Shown piece after piece: positions 1 to 10,196 of a DNA stretch of 64,000 nucleotides (the stretch's first letter is position 1; each line of letters opens with the position of its first letter). Origin of the DNA: Aralia elata (lineage: Eukaryota > Streptophyta > Magnoliopsida > Apiales > Araliaceae). Under the pieces are notes generated by a model. The model had not been told where the DNA came from. It saw only the letters and a list, made by a program, of their open reading frames with translations, and did not search any database. The translations under genes were made by a program, and so were the position numbers. Location: positions 60,018,980-60,082,979 of the forward strand of contig CM068385.1 in NCBI GenBank assembly GCA_034770075.1. The letters run 5' to 3'.

Positions 1-1500
1 CTTGTAGCCTTTCTCGTCTAGATTATGAATCGACCATTTCTATTAACATTTCTACAAATTTTAACCTCGTGTGATTCTAATATCCCTACTTTGATTTGAT
101 TTTATTAATGGAAAATCTTATCATTTTTAAGCTTTGAAATCAAATTTCGTGTCCATAATTCACAACATCGAACATATAACACGCGTCGGGCTATTCATGG
201 GCATGTAAGCCATCAAAATTTCCCCGAACGCCAACAATCACAAGATTTCCAACTTATTTCGGGGCCTTAAGCACGATTGTCTCGCCCTTAGACGTCGTTT
301 TAAGGTCCAACGAATCTACCATAATTTATCAATAGAGAACTACGTTCATACTCTAACTTCTTACACCAAAGATATGTCCATCCATCGTGATTGGGACCGC
401 CGGGGTCGCTTTCCTAGGACTACAACAATCCAAGTTATTCCCACAAACCAATCGGGATATTACAAGAATCTATAAACCAACCCGGATACATCTAACATAT
501 ACCAAGGCATCCTAAAACAACGATTTAAACAGGGAATTGATACCAAACATAACACCATTAAAACAAAACAAAGAATATTAATGAACCGAATATCACTCGG
601 GGTTATTAGGAAAAACGAGTTTCATTCCGATGGTAAAACTTTCACTCACACAATCCCTAATTCATTGTTCAATTCAATAAATTACATGAAAAAATTACCA
701 TCTAATATTGATCAAAATAGATATGATAGAACTATTGATATCCACTAAAAGAGATTTCACCTTGCAATTGATATCCAAATGTGATTGTAAACTTGATGTA
801 TTTGTGAATTGGACTATAAGGAGTGTATTGGATACAAATTCAAAATCAAAAGAATTGAACTTCTCCTCCTTGTTTTCTCTCTTTTCTTCCTATTTTGATT
901 GCAAAATTTCCCTCTCTTTTTCCTCTCAAATTTCCGATCTTTTGCCTGCTGTTTTCCGCTGGGAAAGTTCTTCCTCTTTCCCAAAATTTCGCTGGAACCT
1001 CCTGTATGCTGCCGAAATCCGCGTTGTGGCTTAAAATAGGCTGGCCAGATAGCCAGCCGCAGATCTATCTGCGGCTGGCCGCAGATAAGATCTGCGGCTG
1101 GCCAGCTGGCACGCCTCCCATCGCAACTCAGATGCCTGAGTGCTGCATTTCGCCGGTTTTCGTGCTGGCGCACCCACTTGGCCGCAGATCTATCCGCGGC
1201 TGGCGGGCTTGACTTTCTCGATTTTCGTGCCACGCCTCGATTTTCGTACCGCAACGTCGGTTTTCGCTGACAGGCTCGTATTCCGCAGTCCGGGAATTTC
1301 CGGGAGACGTGCCACCTCATTCGGAAGTGCCTGCCTTGGACGGTCATGCTGTCACGTCGACTTGGGCTGCCCAAATCATAGCGGCGGTGCGGGGCGCTCG
1401 CCCTTGTGCCCGCTCCTTTGCTTCCGCAAGCCGGTTCAATTGTCGATTTCGCCTCCTGTCATTGGTTAGTAGAAGGAAACGCAAAATTTGGGTGTCTACA
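1..1500 (-). mobile_element. 3' LTR of Tat/Ogre-like Ty3/gypsy element (window-truncated)
   Basis: This stretch repeats the sequence at about 16198-17575 and ends in the same terminus (ggtgtctaca on the plus strand, tgtagacacc on minus). It lies on the far side of the pol genes, so for a minus-strand element it is the 3' LTR. The window begins inside it; by comparison with the other copy roughly 760 bp are missing. From about 1158 to 1500 the two LTRs are almost identical, but bases 1-1030 differ from the partner mainly by 1-3 base indels. A GC-rich inverted repeat sits at 1052-1079. No open frame here looks like a real gene. Confidence 0.9.
1052..1112. repeat. GC-rich inverted-repeat cluster in Tat LTR
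   Basis: A perfect 13-bp inverted repeat with a 2-base centre occupies 1052-1079 (arm gccagccgcagat). A related imperfect copy of the ccgcagat/atctgcgg word follows at 1078-1105. Another degenerate copy is at about 1182-1204, and the same words recur in the partner LTR (17132-17159) and in the internal region (2813-2865). The function is unknown; an RNA hairpin is possible. Confidence 0.75.
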
Positions 1501-1513
1501 GCTGCCCCTCTTT
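1501..1513 (-). promoter_or_regulatory. Polypurine tract of the Tat element
   Basis: On the minus strand the bases directly before the LTR start read aaagaggggcagc, a purine run ending at the LTR terminus. This is the position and composition expected of the primer for plus-strand DNA synthesis. It fixes the element orientation as minus and identifies 1-1500 as the 3' LTR. Confidence 0.8.
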
Positions 1514-1737
1514 ATCATGTTTTATGAAATGATAAATGAAATGAGCAGGAATAAAGAATAGACACTCGATGCATGAATGACAGTGCATAAGAAATGACAG
1601 TACATACATGATGCCACACATATAGCTTATGATGCAACATAAGATGTAATGCATGCAAGACATTCGTAAGAGTGTCAATGTATCAACCCCTTGACCGTGT
1701 TTGTTAGTTCTTTGGGTTCACTGTTTCAATCTATCGT

Positions 1738-2757
1738 CTCGTTCGGGGCCCGTATCGGTATCGTCGCCGGTCACCCATCGCGTAACCCCGGTTATCGTCG
1801 CCCGGTCGGTCCTCTGTCGGAGCCGGTTATCGTCGCCGGACATCCATCTCGTGATCGCCGGTTATCATCGCCGGTCAATCGTCTCGTCGGTCGGGCCGGG
1901 TATCGTCGCCGGTCACCCATCTCGTAACCCCCGGTTATCGTCGCCGGTTGGTTATCTGTTGGAGCCGGTTATCGTCGCCGGTCATCCATCTCGTGATCGC
2001 CGTTTATCGTCGCCGGTCAATCGTCATGTCGGGGCCGGGTATCGTCGCCGTCACCCATCTCGTAACCTCCGGTTATCGTCGCCGGTCGGTTATCTTGTCG
2101 GAGCCGGTTATCGTCGCCGGTCATCCATCTCGTGATCGCCGGTTATCGTCGTCGGTCGATCGTTCTCGTCGGGGGCCGTGTATCGTCGCCGGTCACCCAT
2201 CTCGTAACCTCCGGTTATCGTCGCCGGTCGGTTATCTTGTCGGAGTCCGTTATCGTCGCCGGTCATCCATCTCGTGATCCGCCGGTTATCGGTCGCCGGT
2301 CGATCGTCCTCGTCGGGGCCGGGTATCGTCGCCGGTCACACCATCTCGTAACCTCCGGTTATTCGTCGCCGGTCGGTTATCTTGTCGGAGCCGGTTATCG
2401 TCGCCGGTCATCCCATCTCGTGATCGCCGGTTATCGTCGCCGGTCGATCGTCTCGTCGGGGCCGGGTATCGTCGCCGGTCACCCATCTCGTAACCCCCGG
2501 TTATCGTCGCCGGTTGGTTATCTGTTGGAGCGGTTATCGTCGCCGGTCGATCGTTCTCGTCGGGGCCGGGTATCGTCGCCGGTCACCCATCTCGTAACCC
2601 CCGGTTATCGTCGCCGGTTGGTTATCTTGTCGGAGCCGGTTATTCGTCGCCGGTCATCCCATCTTGTGATCGCCGGTTATCGATCGCCGTTATTCGTCCG
2701 GGTCGATCGTCATGTCGGGGCCGGGTATCGTCGCGCCGGTCACCCATCTCGTATACT
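1738..2757. repeat. Minisatellite, 35-bp unit in a 140-bp higher-order repeat
   Basis: Units of about 35 bp all begin with a variant of cggttatcgtcgccggtc and then diverge into four types. Tails such as catccatctcgtgatcgc, gatcgtctcgtcggggc, acccatctcgtaaccc and ggttatcttgtcggagc follow one another in fixed order, giving a period of about 140 bp. About seven higher-order periods are present, with some order disruption around 2520-2660. The array lies in the 3' untranslated part of the Tat element, between the PPT and the antisense genes. Long open frames through it (for example 2132-3187) follow from the repeat and are not credible genes. Scattered one-base indels shift the frame between units. 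Confidence 0.92.
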
Positions 2758-2812
2758 TTTCACTTCAACACGTCAAATGGTTGCAAGGGAGCAAGGTGGG
2801 ACCCACCAAGGG

Positions 2813-2865
2813 CCAGCCGCAGATGGATCTGCGGCCAGCCGCAGATACATCTGCGGCCAAGATCG
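2813..2865. repeat. Internal copies of the LTR ccgcagat/atctgcgg inverted word
   Basis: Two tandem copies of a gccgcagat-NN-atctgcgg type word follow the minisatellite. They match the inverted repeats in both Tat LTRs although this is internal sequence, so the word is reused within the element. Confidence 0.7.
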
Positions 2866-3350
2866 GGCTTATATGCCGCCGTCCCGCTTCCAGATCTGTC
2901 ACTTTCAACTTCCAACTCACACATATTCCTCGCGATTTTTGCTTGTTCGCAAGGGCTTTTTGTCGATTTTTTCAACTTTTCCTGCAAAAACTGTTCCGGT
3001 AGGATTGATCTACACGCTACATGGTAACACTTTGACCGGTCACTTTTCAATTTCGTCAATGTTTTGCTATACATTTGGACTATTTGCAATGTTTAGAGAT
3101 AAAATGTATGCTTTACAATGCTATGTAATGTATCATCATATATACATGCTATGTATCAACTATGTGAGTCCTATTTTATGTTCATGAGGCGGTCCCACCA
3201 TATTGTTATTCCTTTTCTGCAATAAAATCATGCATTACATGCTGTAATTACATATATGAATGCAATTTAAAATCTGTTTGAGGCTTTGATTGATGGAAAA
3301 CACGCTTGGCTTATGCCTGGGATGTTTCAATTTACAAACGGAACTCTGCC

Positions 3351-3352
<2 letters not shown>

Positions 3353-3407
<55 letters not shown>
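3353..3407. repeat. Homopolymer T tract (about 55 bases)
   Basis: An uninterrupted run of about 55 T (poly-A on the minus strand) lies between the minisatellite and the antisense gene. It has no target duplication or retroposed gene beside it that I can see. Exact length in such runs is unreliable. The flanking 2866-3352 and 3408-3520 hold no recognisable gene. Confidence 0.9.
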
Positions 3408-3411
<4 letters not shown>

Positions 3412-3529
3412 CATGCATCATGTTGCATTAATCATATGATGAGGCTAGAAAATTAGAAATGTTCATTACATAATTTTAAAAGGAAACTTACCTTCTTTCT
3501 CGCCCGTTCTATTCCAGCTATGGATCGTG

Positions 3530-5556
3530 ATTGCGCCCAGTAGCTCCTCCGCCTCTCGGACTTCGGGTGTTCGCACGTCGTAGGGCTGCACCCACTCCTG
3601 TTCCTCCTCGGACCCCGTCAGGCTCATCGTTTGACGGAGGCTTGTTATTCGTCCTGGTCCTCCGGACGTTGAGGAGGCTGTTCCTCCGGATTGGTCGCGG
3701 CAGAGGGGGCCCATCCTCCAGCACTCCGGCTCCATCTACTCATCAGGCTCCTTCTGGCGCCTCTGTGCAGATACCCGATCTTTTGGGTCGGGATCTCAGT
3801 CGTCACCCCTCGGCATCTCTCGTGGCTAAACGAGGTATATTTCAGCTCTATTCTGATTTCATTCTCAATTTCTCCATTCTCCTTTTACCCGGATTGACCC
3901 CTTGGTGATTGCCCCAGGTACCCGAGTTTACCCAGCCGAGGGGTAATATGGTTCAACATCTACTCCCTTTACGCGGCCCTGCACAGTGATTATCGGGCGA
4001 TGGTGGACTCTTGGGCTTCCGACATTTCTTCACTATCATCCCCCGCCAGTGCCCCTGGGGTTACATGAGGGCTTTATCCGAGCGATGGTTCCACCAGACG
4101 CAGTCTCTTCATCTCCTCGACTGCGAGGTCGTGTTGACCCCATGGGACTGGAGGTACATTACTGGCATTGAGTTTACCGGGTCCCGCATCCCCTTGGATC
4201 TTGATATCACTCCTGTGGAGGTTCGAGCTTTGCTGGGCTTCGCTGTTGAGGACCGGGTCTTTAAGGCCCGCAGTATCCGATCTGGTGCCTTGGCAGTCGA
4301 TGCAGTCGGGGGTCTCTATGCGCTGCCTATTCCAGCAGATCAGGGCACCAGGGACATTCTGCTACGACGCCTGTTCCTGACCATCATGAGGGGTTGTTTT
4401 CTGGGGAACAACTCCTCCACCATTCATTTCAGCGTCGTAGGAGCGGTCCAGAGATGTGGACCGCATCGGTGATTATGACTGGGGGTCATTCACCTTTGCC
4501 TATTTTCCTCCACGGCATGCGTCTACGCTCAGAGGGACAGACTGATGCCTGGCTCGGCTTCTACCATTTTCTGTTGGTGAGTCCCCTCCTCCTCTCTCTT
4601 ACTGTATTTTCTTTTCCTTTCATCTCTTTTTCTGTATTTGAATAGTGACTCATGCCCTGTCTTGTTTCTATTCACAGTTCTGGGGCTTACGAGCGGCTGC
4701 CATGTCTGAGGCCTATCACTACTCTGGGCCCGGACACTTATCCTCGGGGTCGGCGATGGGCATCACAGTACTCTGGAGGAGGTCCCCGTGTCGGGCAGCT
4801 TTGCACATTGTCGTATTCAGCTGGAGTTGATCAACGGCTGCCGACGTCGTCTGGATTCCCTACCTCTCCGAGCATCTGACTGTGGGGTTTGCTGACGGGC
4901 ATCCTTTCCGGCCCGGAGTTCGAGCTTTCCACCCGTCGCCTCACTTTGCAGAGTGTTGGAGGCTGGGTGAATGTATCTGGGAGAGCGCGCATTTCAGATG
5001 CGTCACTGGAGAGATCCGCATCCCGCACCTCCCTTTCTTTCACTACTTTCTGGCCGCTGGATTCTCAGCCCTCGGAGATCATGCTCGCCGGGGAGGATGG
5101 TCGGATGCTTTCCACGGGTCCCACTACGAGTGATGCATTCCGTACATGGTGGGTGCCCCGTACCATCGGTCCTCAGACTCGGGCCACTTTCTTCCTTGGA
5201 GACATGGTTCCAGGCTCGGTGACGATGACCGATTGGGCTGCCTTGTGTTCGGACCCCTACCCACGCTGAGCAGATCGCCTCATTGACCCGTCAGGTAGAT
5301 CAGTTGTCGCTGTTTATTCGAGGATTGGGCCGGGCCCCGGAGGAGGCTTACACCTACGATCCTGACGGTGCAGGTTATGATGCAGGCCCCGAGTTCATCT
5401 GATGCCACAGCGCATCCCTACATCCCTGATATGAACTTTGGTCCTCCGAGCTCGACGACTCCAGGGGATCAGTTCGAGGATCCTGCTTTCATAGATGATA
5501 CTGATTTTATTTTAGACCAGGATAGGATAGGGCCTTTTGTATCGGCACCTGCTTAG
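3530..5556 (+). pseudogene. Antisense gene 1: plant mobile domain (PMD)-like, broken
   Basis: This frame set runs opposite to gag-pol. The frame at 4011-4472 contains MRALSERWFHQTQSLHLL followed by VVLTPWDWRYITG and later VEVRALLGF. In a neighbouring frame at about 4459-4506 comes DRIGDYDWGSFTFAYF. This order (a short motif around a Trp-Phe, a 'LTPWDW' segment, then a DWG-aromatic helix) resembles the aminotransferase-like plant mobile domain found in plant transposons and in the MAIN/MAIL1 proteins. Two introns are plausible: 3835-3917 (GT..AG) and 4577-4677 (gtgagt..ttcacag). The frame shifts at several points (around 4040, 4506 and 4690), and the tail ends at 5556. Codon use is GC-rich, unlike the AT-rich surroundings. 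The PMD call is by motif, not by search. Confidence 0.65.
4577..4677 (+). other. Candidate spliceosomal intron in antisense gene 1
   Basis: The segment starts with the donor ttg|gtgagt and ends with a pyrimidine-rich tract and ttcacag|ttc. It is T-rich and 101 bp long, and it separates GC-rich coding-like blocks. A second candidate, 3835-3917 (gag|gtatat to ccccag|gta), lies upstream. Introns in this direction support transcription of the antisense strand at some time in the past. Confidence 0.6.
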
Positions 5557-5729
5557 ATTTCTTTTTCATTTATGCAATATGTACTGAACTCATTTATTTA
5601 TTTACGCACAGTTCTTTTTTCATCTCTATATGGAATTCACCTGCTTTATTATTAACTGTATGATGCTATGCTTTTATTTATGGATAGAGAATGACCCCTG
5701 TACAGTCTTTTTGATTACTATTTTTTCAG

Positions 5730-7302
5730 ATGTTGTCCTCGGATGTCGTGACTCGTTTGGATTCCATTCCTCCCCACAGGGTTGGTCGGCAGCCTCTTCC
5801 GCTGGTTGGACAGTTTACTGCCGGCAGACAGGATTATCGCAGATGGTCTTTTGGGACCATTCTTGGTCCTTATTAACCTTTCCAGGTGCCAGCGGGCTTT
5901 GTGGATGGTCTTCTGAGCCATTGGGCCCCTTGCCCGTCAGGTGTTTAGGTTTGGGACAGTAGAGCTGACCCCCACCCTTGAGGAGTATGCTCGCTTCACC
6001 GGCTTGCCCTTGGATTGGTCCCTGTGCTAGGGTTACTGTTGGTTCCATGCGCCGTCAATTCTTGACTTTTACCGGTTTGCGGAGGGCTGTCTTATTACCG
6101 GTAACCACATCAGACCATATGGTTCCTCTTCAATTCTTGATTGACCGATTCGGCTCACCTGACAGTTTCCGTCTTTTCCTCGGTGATTTTTTCGTGTCCG
6201 AGGAGCGCTGGGATGCCTTGAGAGTGGGCGTTCTGATGGCCTGTGTCATCTCAGTTTTGTATTTGCCTGCAGGATCCGATCATTTGGACATGCGGATTGT
6301 TGCGGCCGTTCGGGCCCTTCAGGAGGATCACACCATTCTCCCCATGATATTGGCGGATACCTATATGTCGGCCACATACTGCCAGTCCTTCCGAGGGAGA
6401 TTCTTCAGAGGGAGTTCGACCTTATTGTACATGTGGTTCATGAGTCATCTTAGTCCCATCGGCCATTTCCGTCGCCAAGGGTTTTGCTTCAGCCATGACA
6501 TAACCACGCAGTTTTCGCTTCGTCCTGCGCGTTGCACTGGTGTGGCCTCCTGGACATTATTTTTGTCTATCATTGAGGACCCCTTTCATCTATTGGTTTA
6601 CTCGGGCTATTGCTCCTTCATGAGCTTCTTGACTCATGTGCCTGGCATGGATTTCATTCCCATTGCTGGGTTAAGGGGCGTGACGACCTATCATCCCCCT
6701 GGCGGTTTATGGGGCAGTTTGATCAGACACTGGATTTACCACCCTTTGCGGGTGCAGCCGCATACCGATTCCTTATATCATCCTATACAGAGAGGGATCT
6801 ATTGCAGGTATACGAGCTTTGGGATCGCAGGATCTTTGCTGAATATAGTGCGAGCTGTCACATCCAGACATTTGCCTACGTACAGTGGTTGCGTGGAGAC
6901 CTGGATTCGGCTAGTTTGAGTCGGACTGGGGCCTTTGATGACTCTGGAGTGATTTTCACAGAAGATACCACAGACCACTCCATTTCAGTCGATTCTGCCC
7001 CGAGTCGGGTCGCTGAGGATTCCCGACTCCGCCTGGCGCTGATTACTACTGAAGCCGAGAGGGATGCCGCCCTTGCCGAGAGAGATGAGGCCATTCGGGC
7101 TAGAGATGCTGCCATTGCTGATAGAGAGGCCATTGTATTTCAGACCAAGGCAGTGGTAGATGCTCATTTTGGGACTGTCAGCCGAGCTATTGCTTTACTA
7201 GATCGTATTGATATGATGGGGCAGCAGATTGCAGGAGATGCTGATGCTTCAGATCTATCCACCACCCTGTCCATCCTGCTTCGGCTAGTTTCAGATTTGT
7301 AG
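5730..7302 (+). pseudogene. Antisense gene 2: DUF7745-like with C-terminal coiled coil, broken
   Basis: An ATG at 5730 follows a tttttttcag-like acceptor. The frame then shifts, and at about 5941-5990 reads VFRFGTVELTPTLEEY, the hallmark of a family of plant transposon-associated proteins (Pfam DUF7745, as I recall it). A longer frame follows at 5978-6919, with segments such as RVGVLMACVISVLYLPAG and a Cys/His-poor helical body. The frame at 6610-7302 completes the protein and ends in a charged heptad-like run (AERDAALAERDEAIRARDAA), a likely coiled coil. At least three frame changes and one in-frame stop (around 5920) make it inactive as read. An AATAAA lies 61 bases after the stop. It is antisense to the retroelement and follows antisense gene 1 in the same direction. 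Confidence 0.65.
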
Positions 7303-7363
7303 ATTATTTTATTTCCTGCACAGACTATGTTGGTTTCATCAGTTATTGAAAGATAAATCTTGT

Positions 7364-7369
7364 AATAAA
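7364..7369 (+). terminator. Possible polyadenylation signal of antisense gene 2
   Basis: AATAAA occurs in AT-rich sequence 61 bases after the TAG that ends antisense gene 2. This is a usual place for a plant near-upstream element. The hexamer is common by chance in such DNA, so this is supportive only. Confidence 0.4.
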
Positions 7370-7734
7370 ACGACTTATATATATATAGACATGCATTTAA
7401 ATTTAGTCATTTTCCCCTTTTGTCGTATCATTGCCCTCCATTGGATCATCATTTTATCTAACTGACCATGATTTTGACATTTCGCCTTCTTTCTTTCCTC
7501 AAGACTTGATGGAGATTTGACAGATATTGCCGCACACCTTTTGATTTCGTCGGATTGAATCTCAGATTTTGGATAACTGTTTGGGTTGGATCAGGGTATG
7601 TATTCTGGGATGAAACTGGTTAGGCAGTTGGTTTCGGGAAGGTTTTGAGGGTGTAGGAAGGTTTTATCGGGCTATCGAAAATTGGTTTTGGTTGGGGAAA
7701 GGATTATTTTTAAAGGATCGGACCGCGCCATGAT

Positions 7735-7790
7735 GGCTGCCTACGTACCCCCCACAAGTTGGGAGATCAGGTCCTACGTAGTTCGCTCTC
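7735..7790 (-). promoter_or_regulatory. Conserved noncoding motif after Tat integrase
   Basis: Just downstream of the integrase stop, cctacgta occurs twice (7740-7747 and 7773-7780), each containing the palindrome tacgta, with gttcgctc after the second. From memory this 'gcctacgta...cctacgtagttcg' block recurs in Tat-lineage elements; I did not check it. The role is unknown. The rest of 7303-7812 is AT-rich spacer between convergent coding regions. Confidence 0.5.
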
Positions 7791-7812
7791 AAAGGAAAAA
7801 AGAACTGATAAT

Positions 7813-8955
7813 TTAAGCGTAGAACCGCTTCACCGAGTCAGCATTGAGGGGTTGTGGAAATACCTCACCATCCATTTCTTGCAATATGAGGGCCCCTCCG
7901 GATAGTACTTTCTTGATCACAAATGGCCCTTCCCAGTTCGGGGCAAACTTCCCCCTGGCTTCGTCCTGACAAGACATGATTCTCTTTAGCACCAGGTCAT
8001 TCTCCTTGAATTTCCGAGGTCTGATCCTTTTGTCATATGATCGGGAGATCCTCTGTTGATATAGCTGGCCGTGCCAAACAGCAGCCACCCTCCTTTCATC
8101 AATTAGGGCCAATTGGTCGTATCGACTTTGCATCCAATCCTCCTCGCTTATCTGAGCATCGATCATTATTCTGAGGGACGCCATCTCAACTTCAACTGGC
8201 AGGACAGCCTCCATTCCATATACCAAGGCGTAAGGGGTTGCTCCCGTAGAAGTACGCGTGGACGTTCGGTATGCCAGCAGGGTGAGGGGTAACAGATCCG
8301 GCCATCCCCGATGATTAGCAGACATTTTCGCCATGATCTTCTTGATGTTCTTATTGGCCGCCTCCACTGCCCCATTCATTTTGGGACGGTAAATGACGGA
8401 ATTGAGGTGCTTAATCTTGAACTGGTCACACAGTCCTTTCATGAGGGCGTTGTTTAAATTCTTGGCATTGTCGGAGACCACAACCTCAGGTTGCCCATAT
8501 CGGCAAATGACATTATTCCTGATGAAGCTGACGATGACCTCCTGAGTTACTTTAGGGAAAGAAGCTGCCTCTACCCATTTGGTGAAATAATCGATCATGA
8601 CGAAAATGAACCGGTGCCCGTTGCTTGCTTTGGGCTCTATGGGTCCGATTACATCCATTCCCCACATCGAAAATGGCCACGGGGAGGTCATACAGTGCAG
8701 TTCATGGGGAGGCGTATGGATCACATTACCGTGCGCCTGACATTGATAACACCGTTTGACATGATCTTCGCAATCGGCCCTCAGCGTCAACCAATAATGC
8801 CCTGTCCTCAAAATCTTTTTGGCAAGCATCGGTCCACTCATATGGGGCCCACACACTCCACCATGTATTTCATTCATAATCTTTCGGGCCTGTGTTTCAT
8901 CTATGCACTTGCAACAGTCCCAACCCGGCATCCCTTTTGTAAAGTGAATCGCCAC
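7813..8955 (-). CDS. Integrase of Tat/Ogre-like element
   Basis: This 380-residue open frame is the best-preserved gene of the element. Near residues 30-73 a His/His/Cys/Cys zinc-binding set is visible (GGVCGPHMSG ... GHYW ... CEDHVKRCYQCQ). The catalytic core follows, with the first Asp in WGMDVIGPIEP, the second in VVVSDNAKN and the Glu in MNGAVEAANKN. The C-terminal part (GKFAPNWEGPFVIKKVL) is the usual SH3-like DNA-binding tail. Integrase joins the element cDNA to host DNA in the nucleus. The annotated Met is simply the first in this frame; the natural polyprotein continues upstream, where the frame changes near 8900-8955. All three catalytic residues are present. Confidence 0.92.
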   Translation of the reverse strand: MAIHFTKGMPGWDCCKCIDETQARKIMNEIHGGVCGPHMSGPMLAKKILRTGHYWLTLRADCEDHVKRCYQCQAHGNVIHTPPHELHCMTSPWPFSMWGMDVIGPIEPKASNGHRFIFVMIDYFTKWVEAASFPKVTQEVIVSFIRNNVICRYGQPEVVVSDNAKNLNNALMKGLCDQFKIKHLNSVIYRPKMNGAVEAANKNIKKIMAKMSANHRGWPDLLPLTLLAYRTSTRTSTGATPYALVYGMEAVLPVEVEMASLRIMIDAQISEEDWMQSRYDQLALIDERRVAAVWHGQLYQQRISRSYDKRIRPRKFKENDLVLKRIMSCQDEARGKFAPNWEGPFVIKKVLSGGALILQEMDGEVFPQPLNADSVKRFYA

Positions 8956-10139
8956 TCAGGTAAAACTTCATCGCCATCTTTTGAATTCTCATCCTTTCAG
9001 TCCGATTTGCCTGATCGGGAAGGGATCTGTCTCTCAGATATTCCTTTATGTCGTGATACCAGGGCTGCCTCGTCAACACCACCTCGTTTGATAACACTGC
9101 CACATTTTCCTCATATGCCGGGGCATTCTGTACGGTGATCTCAATCTGTGGACTGTCCCTACTCTTGATCACGTGGATTAAGGAAGCCAAAGTCGCCAAT
9201 GCATCGGCAAAATCATTTCGTCCCCGAGGAATATGGCGGAAGGCGATATCTTCGAACTCTTGCATAAGCTGGGTGACACAACGATGGTATGGCAGTAACC
9301 GAAGCTCCCTTAGTGTTGTATACCCCGATTGTTTGTCTGATTACCAATTCTGAATCCCCAAACACTGCTAGTCTCCTCACTCCCATGTCGCGGGCCAATC
9401 GGAGTCCCAAGATACACCCCTCGTATTCAGCGGTGTTGTTCGAATTGCTGAAACGAAGCTTGGTGGCCACGGGATATTGTTCTCCGGTGATAGAGACTAG
9501 GACCGCTCCGGCTCCTGCCCCCTCGGCATTCATGGCACCATCAAAATACAGCTTCCAAAATTGTCCCTCGTCATCACATTTTTCGTGCGATACCCAAAAT
9601 ATATCCTCGCCCGGAAGAGGAGTTTCTAAAGGCTCCGTCCCTCCTGACGGGGTTTCTGCCAACTGATCTGCAATTCCCTGCCCTTTCATGGCCTTCTGGG
9701 TCACGTACACCATGTCAAACTGTTGTAAGATTAACTGCCATCTGGATAATCGACAATTCAGCATGGGCCTTTCAAAAATATATTTTAGGGGATCCATTCT
9801 TGATATCAGGTACGTTGTATGCCCATGGAGGTAGTGCTGTAATCTCCCTGCAGCCCAGGCAAGAGCACAAAAATTCTTCTCGATGGGAGTGTAATTCTGC
9901 TCACATTGGCTAAATCTTTTGCTGAGGTAATAGAATGGCCTGCTCTTTACCCGCCTCATTTTTTCTGTCCCAACATACATCCCATCGCGATGGTGTTGAC
10001 CGATATGTACATAAACAAAGGGATCCCCATCCTTCGGGATGGGTACCAGCACTGGTGCCTCCGTCAGTTGTTTCTTAATGATCTGAAAAGCCCTCTGACA
10101 CTGCTCATTCCATTCTTGGGAAGCACCCTTTCTTAACAA
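8897..10139 (-). pseudogene. RNase H region of Tat polyprotein, frameshifted
   Basis: The frame at 9213-10139 begins with the RT connection (SFxQxYTPIEK-like 'QCEQNYTPIEKNFCALAW'). It later shows an RNase H fold with LYFDGAMNAEGAGAGAVL, NTAEYEGCILGLRLA and AVFGDSELVIRQ, carrying the acidic residues Asp, Glu, Asp. This second RNase H of archaeal type is characteristic of the Tat lineage. The frame breaks at about 9213-9265 and continues at 8897-9265 (HIPRGRNDFADALATLASL), the usual end of the domain before integrase. One-base frameshifts disrupt an otherwise good sequence. Confidence 0.85.
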
Positions 10140-10196
10140 TTTAAAAATCGGCTCACATGTAGTCCGTCAAGTGAGATATAAAACGGCTGATGAAGT

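Noticed and set aside
1738..2757. CRISPR-like array
   Set aside because: Units are contiguous with no unique spacers, and the sequence is plant retroelement DNA.
2132..3187. Open frame of 351 codons as a novel repeat protein
   Set aside because: It follows the 35-bp minisatellite and shifts from unit to unit. Low-complexity Arg/Ser-rich translation occurs in several frames.
8491..9138. 215-codon plus-strand gene
   Set aside because: It is the exact antisense of the integrase and RNase H frames and has no domain of its own.
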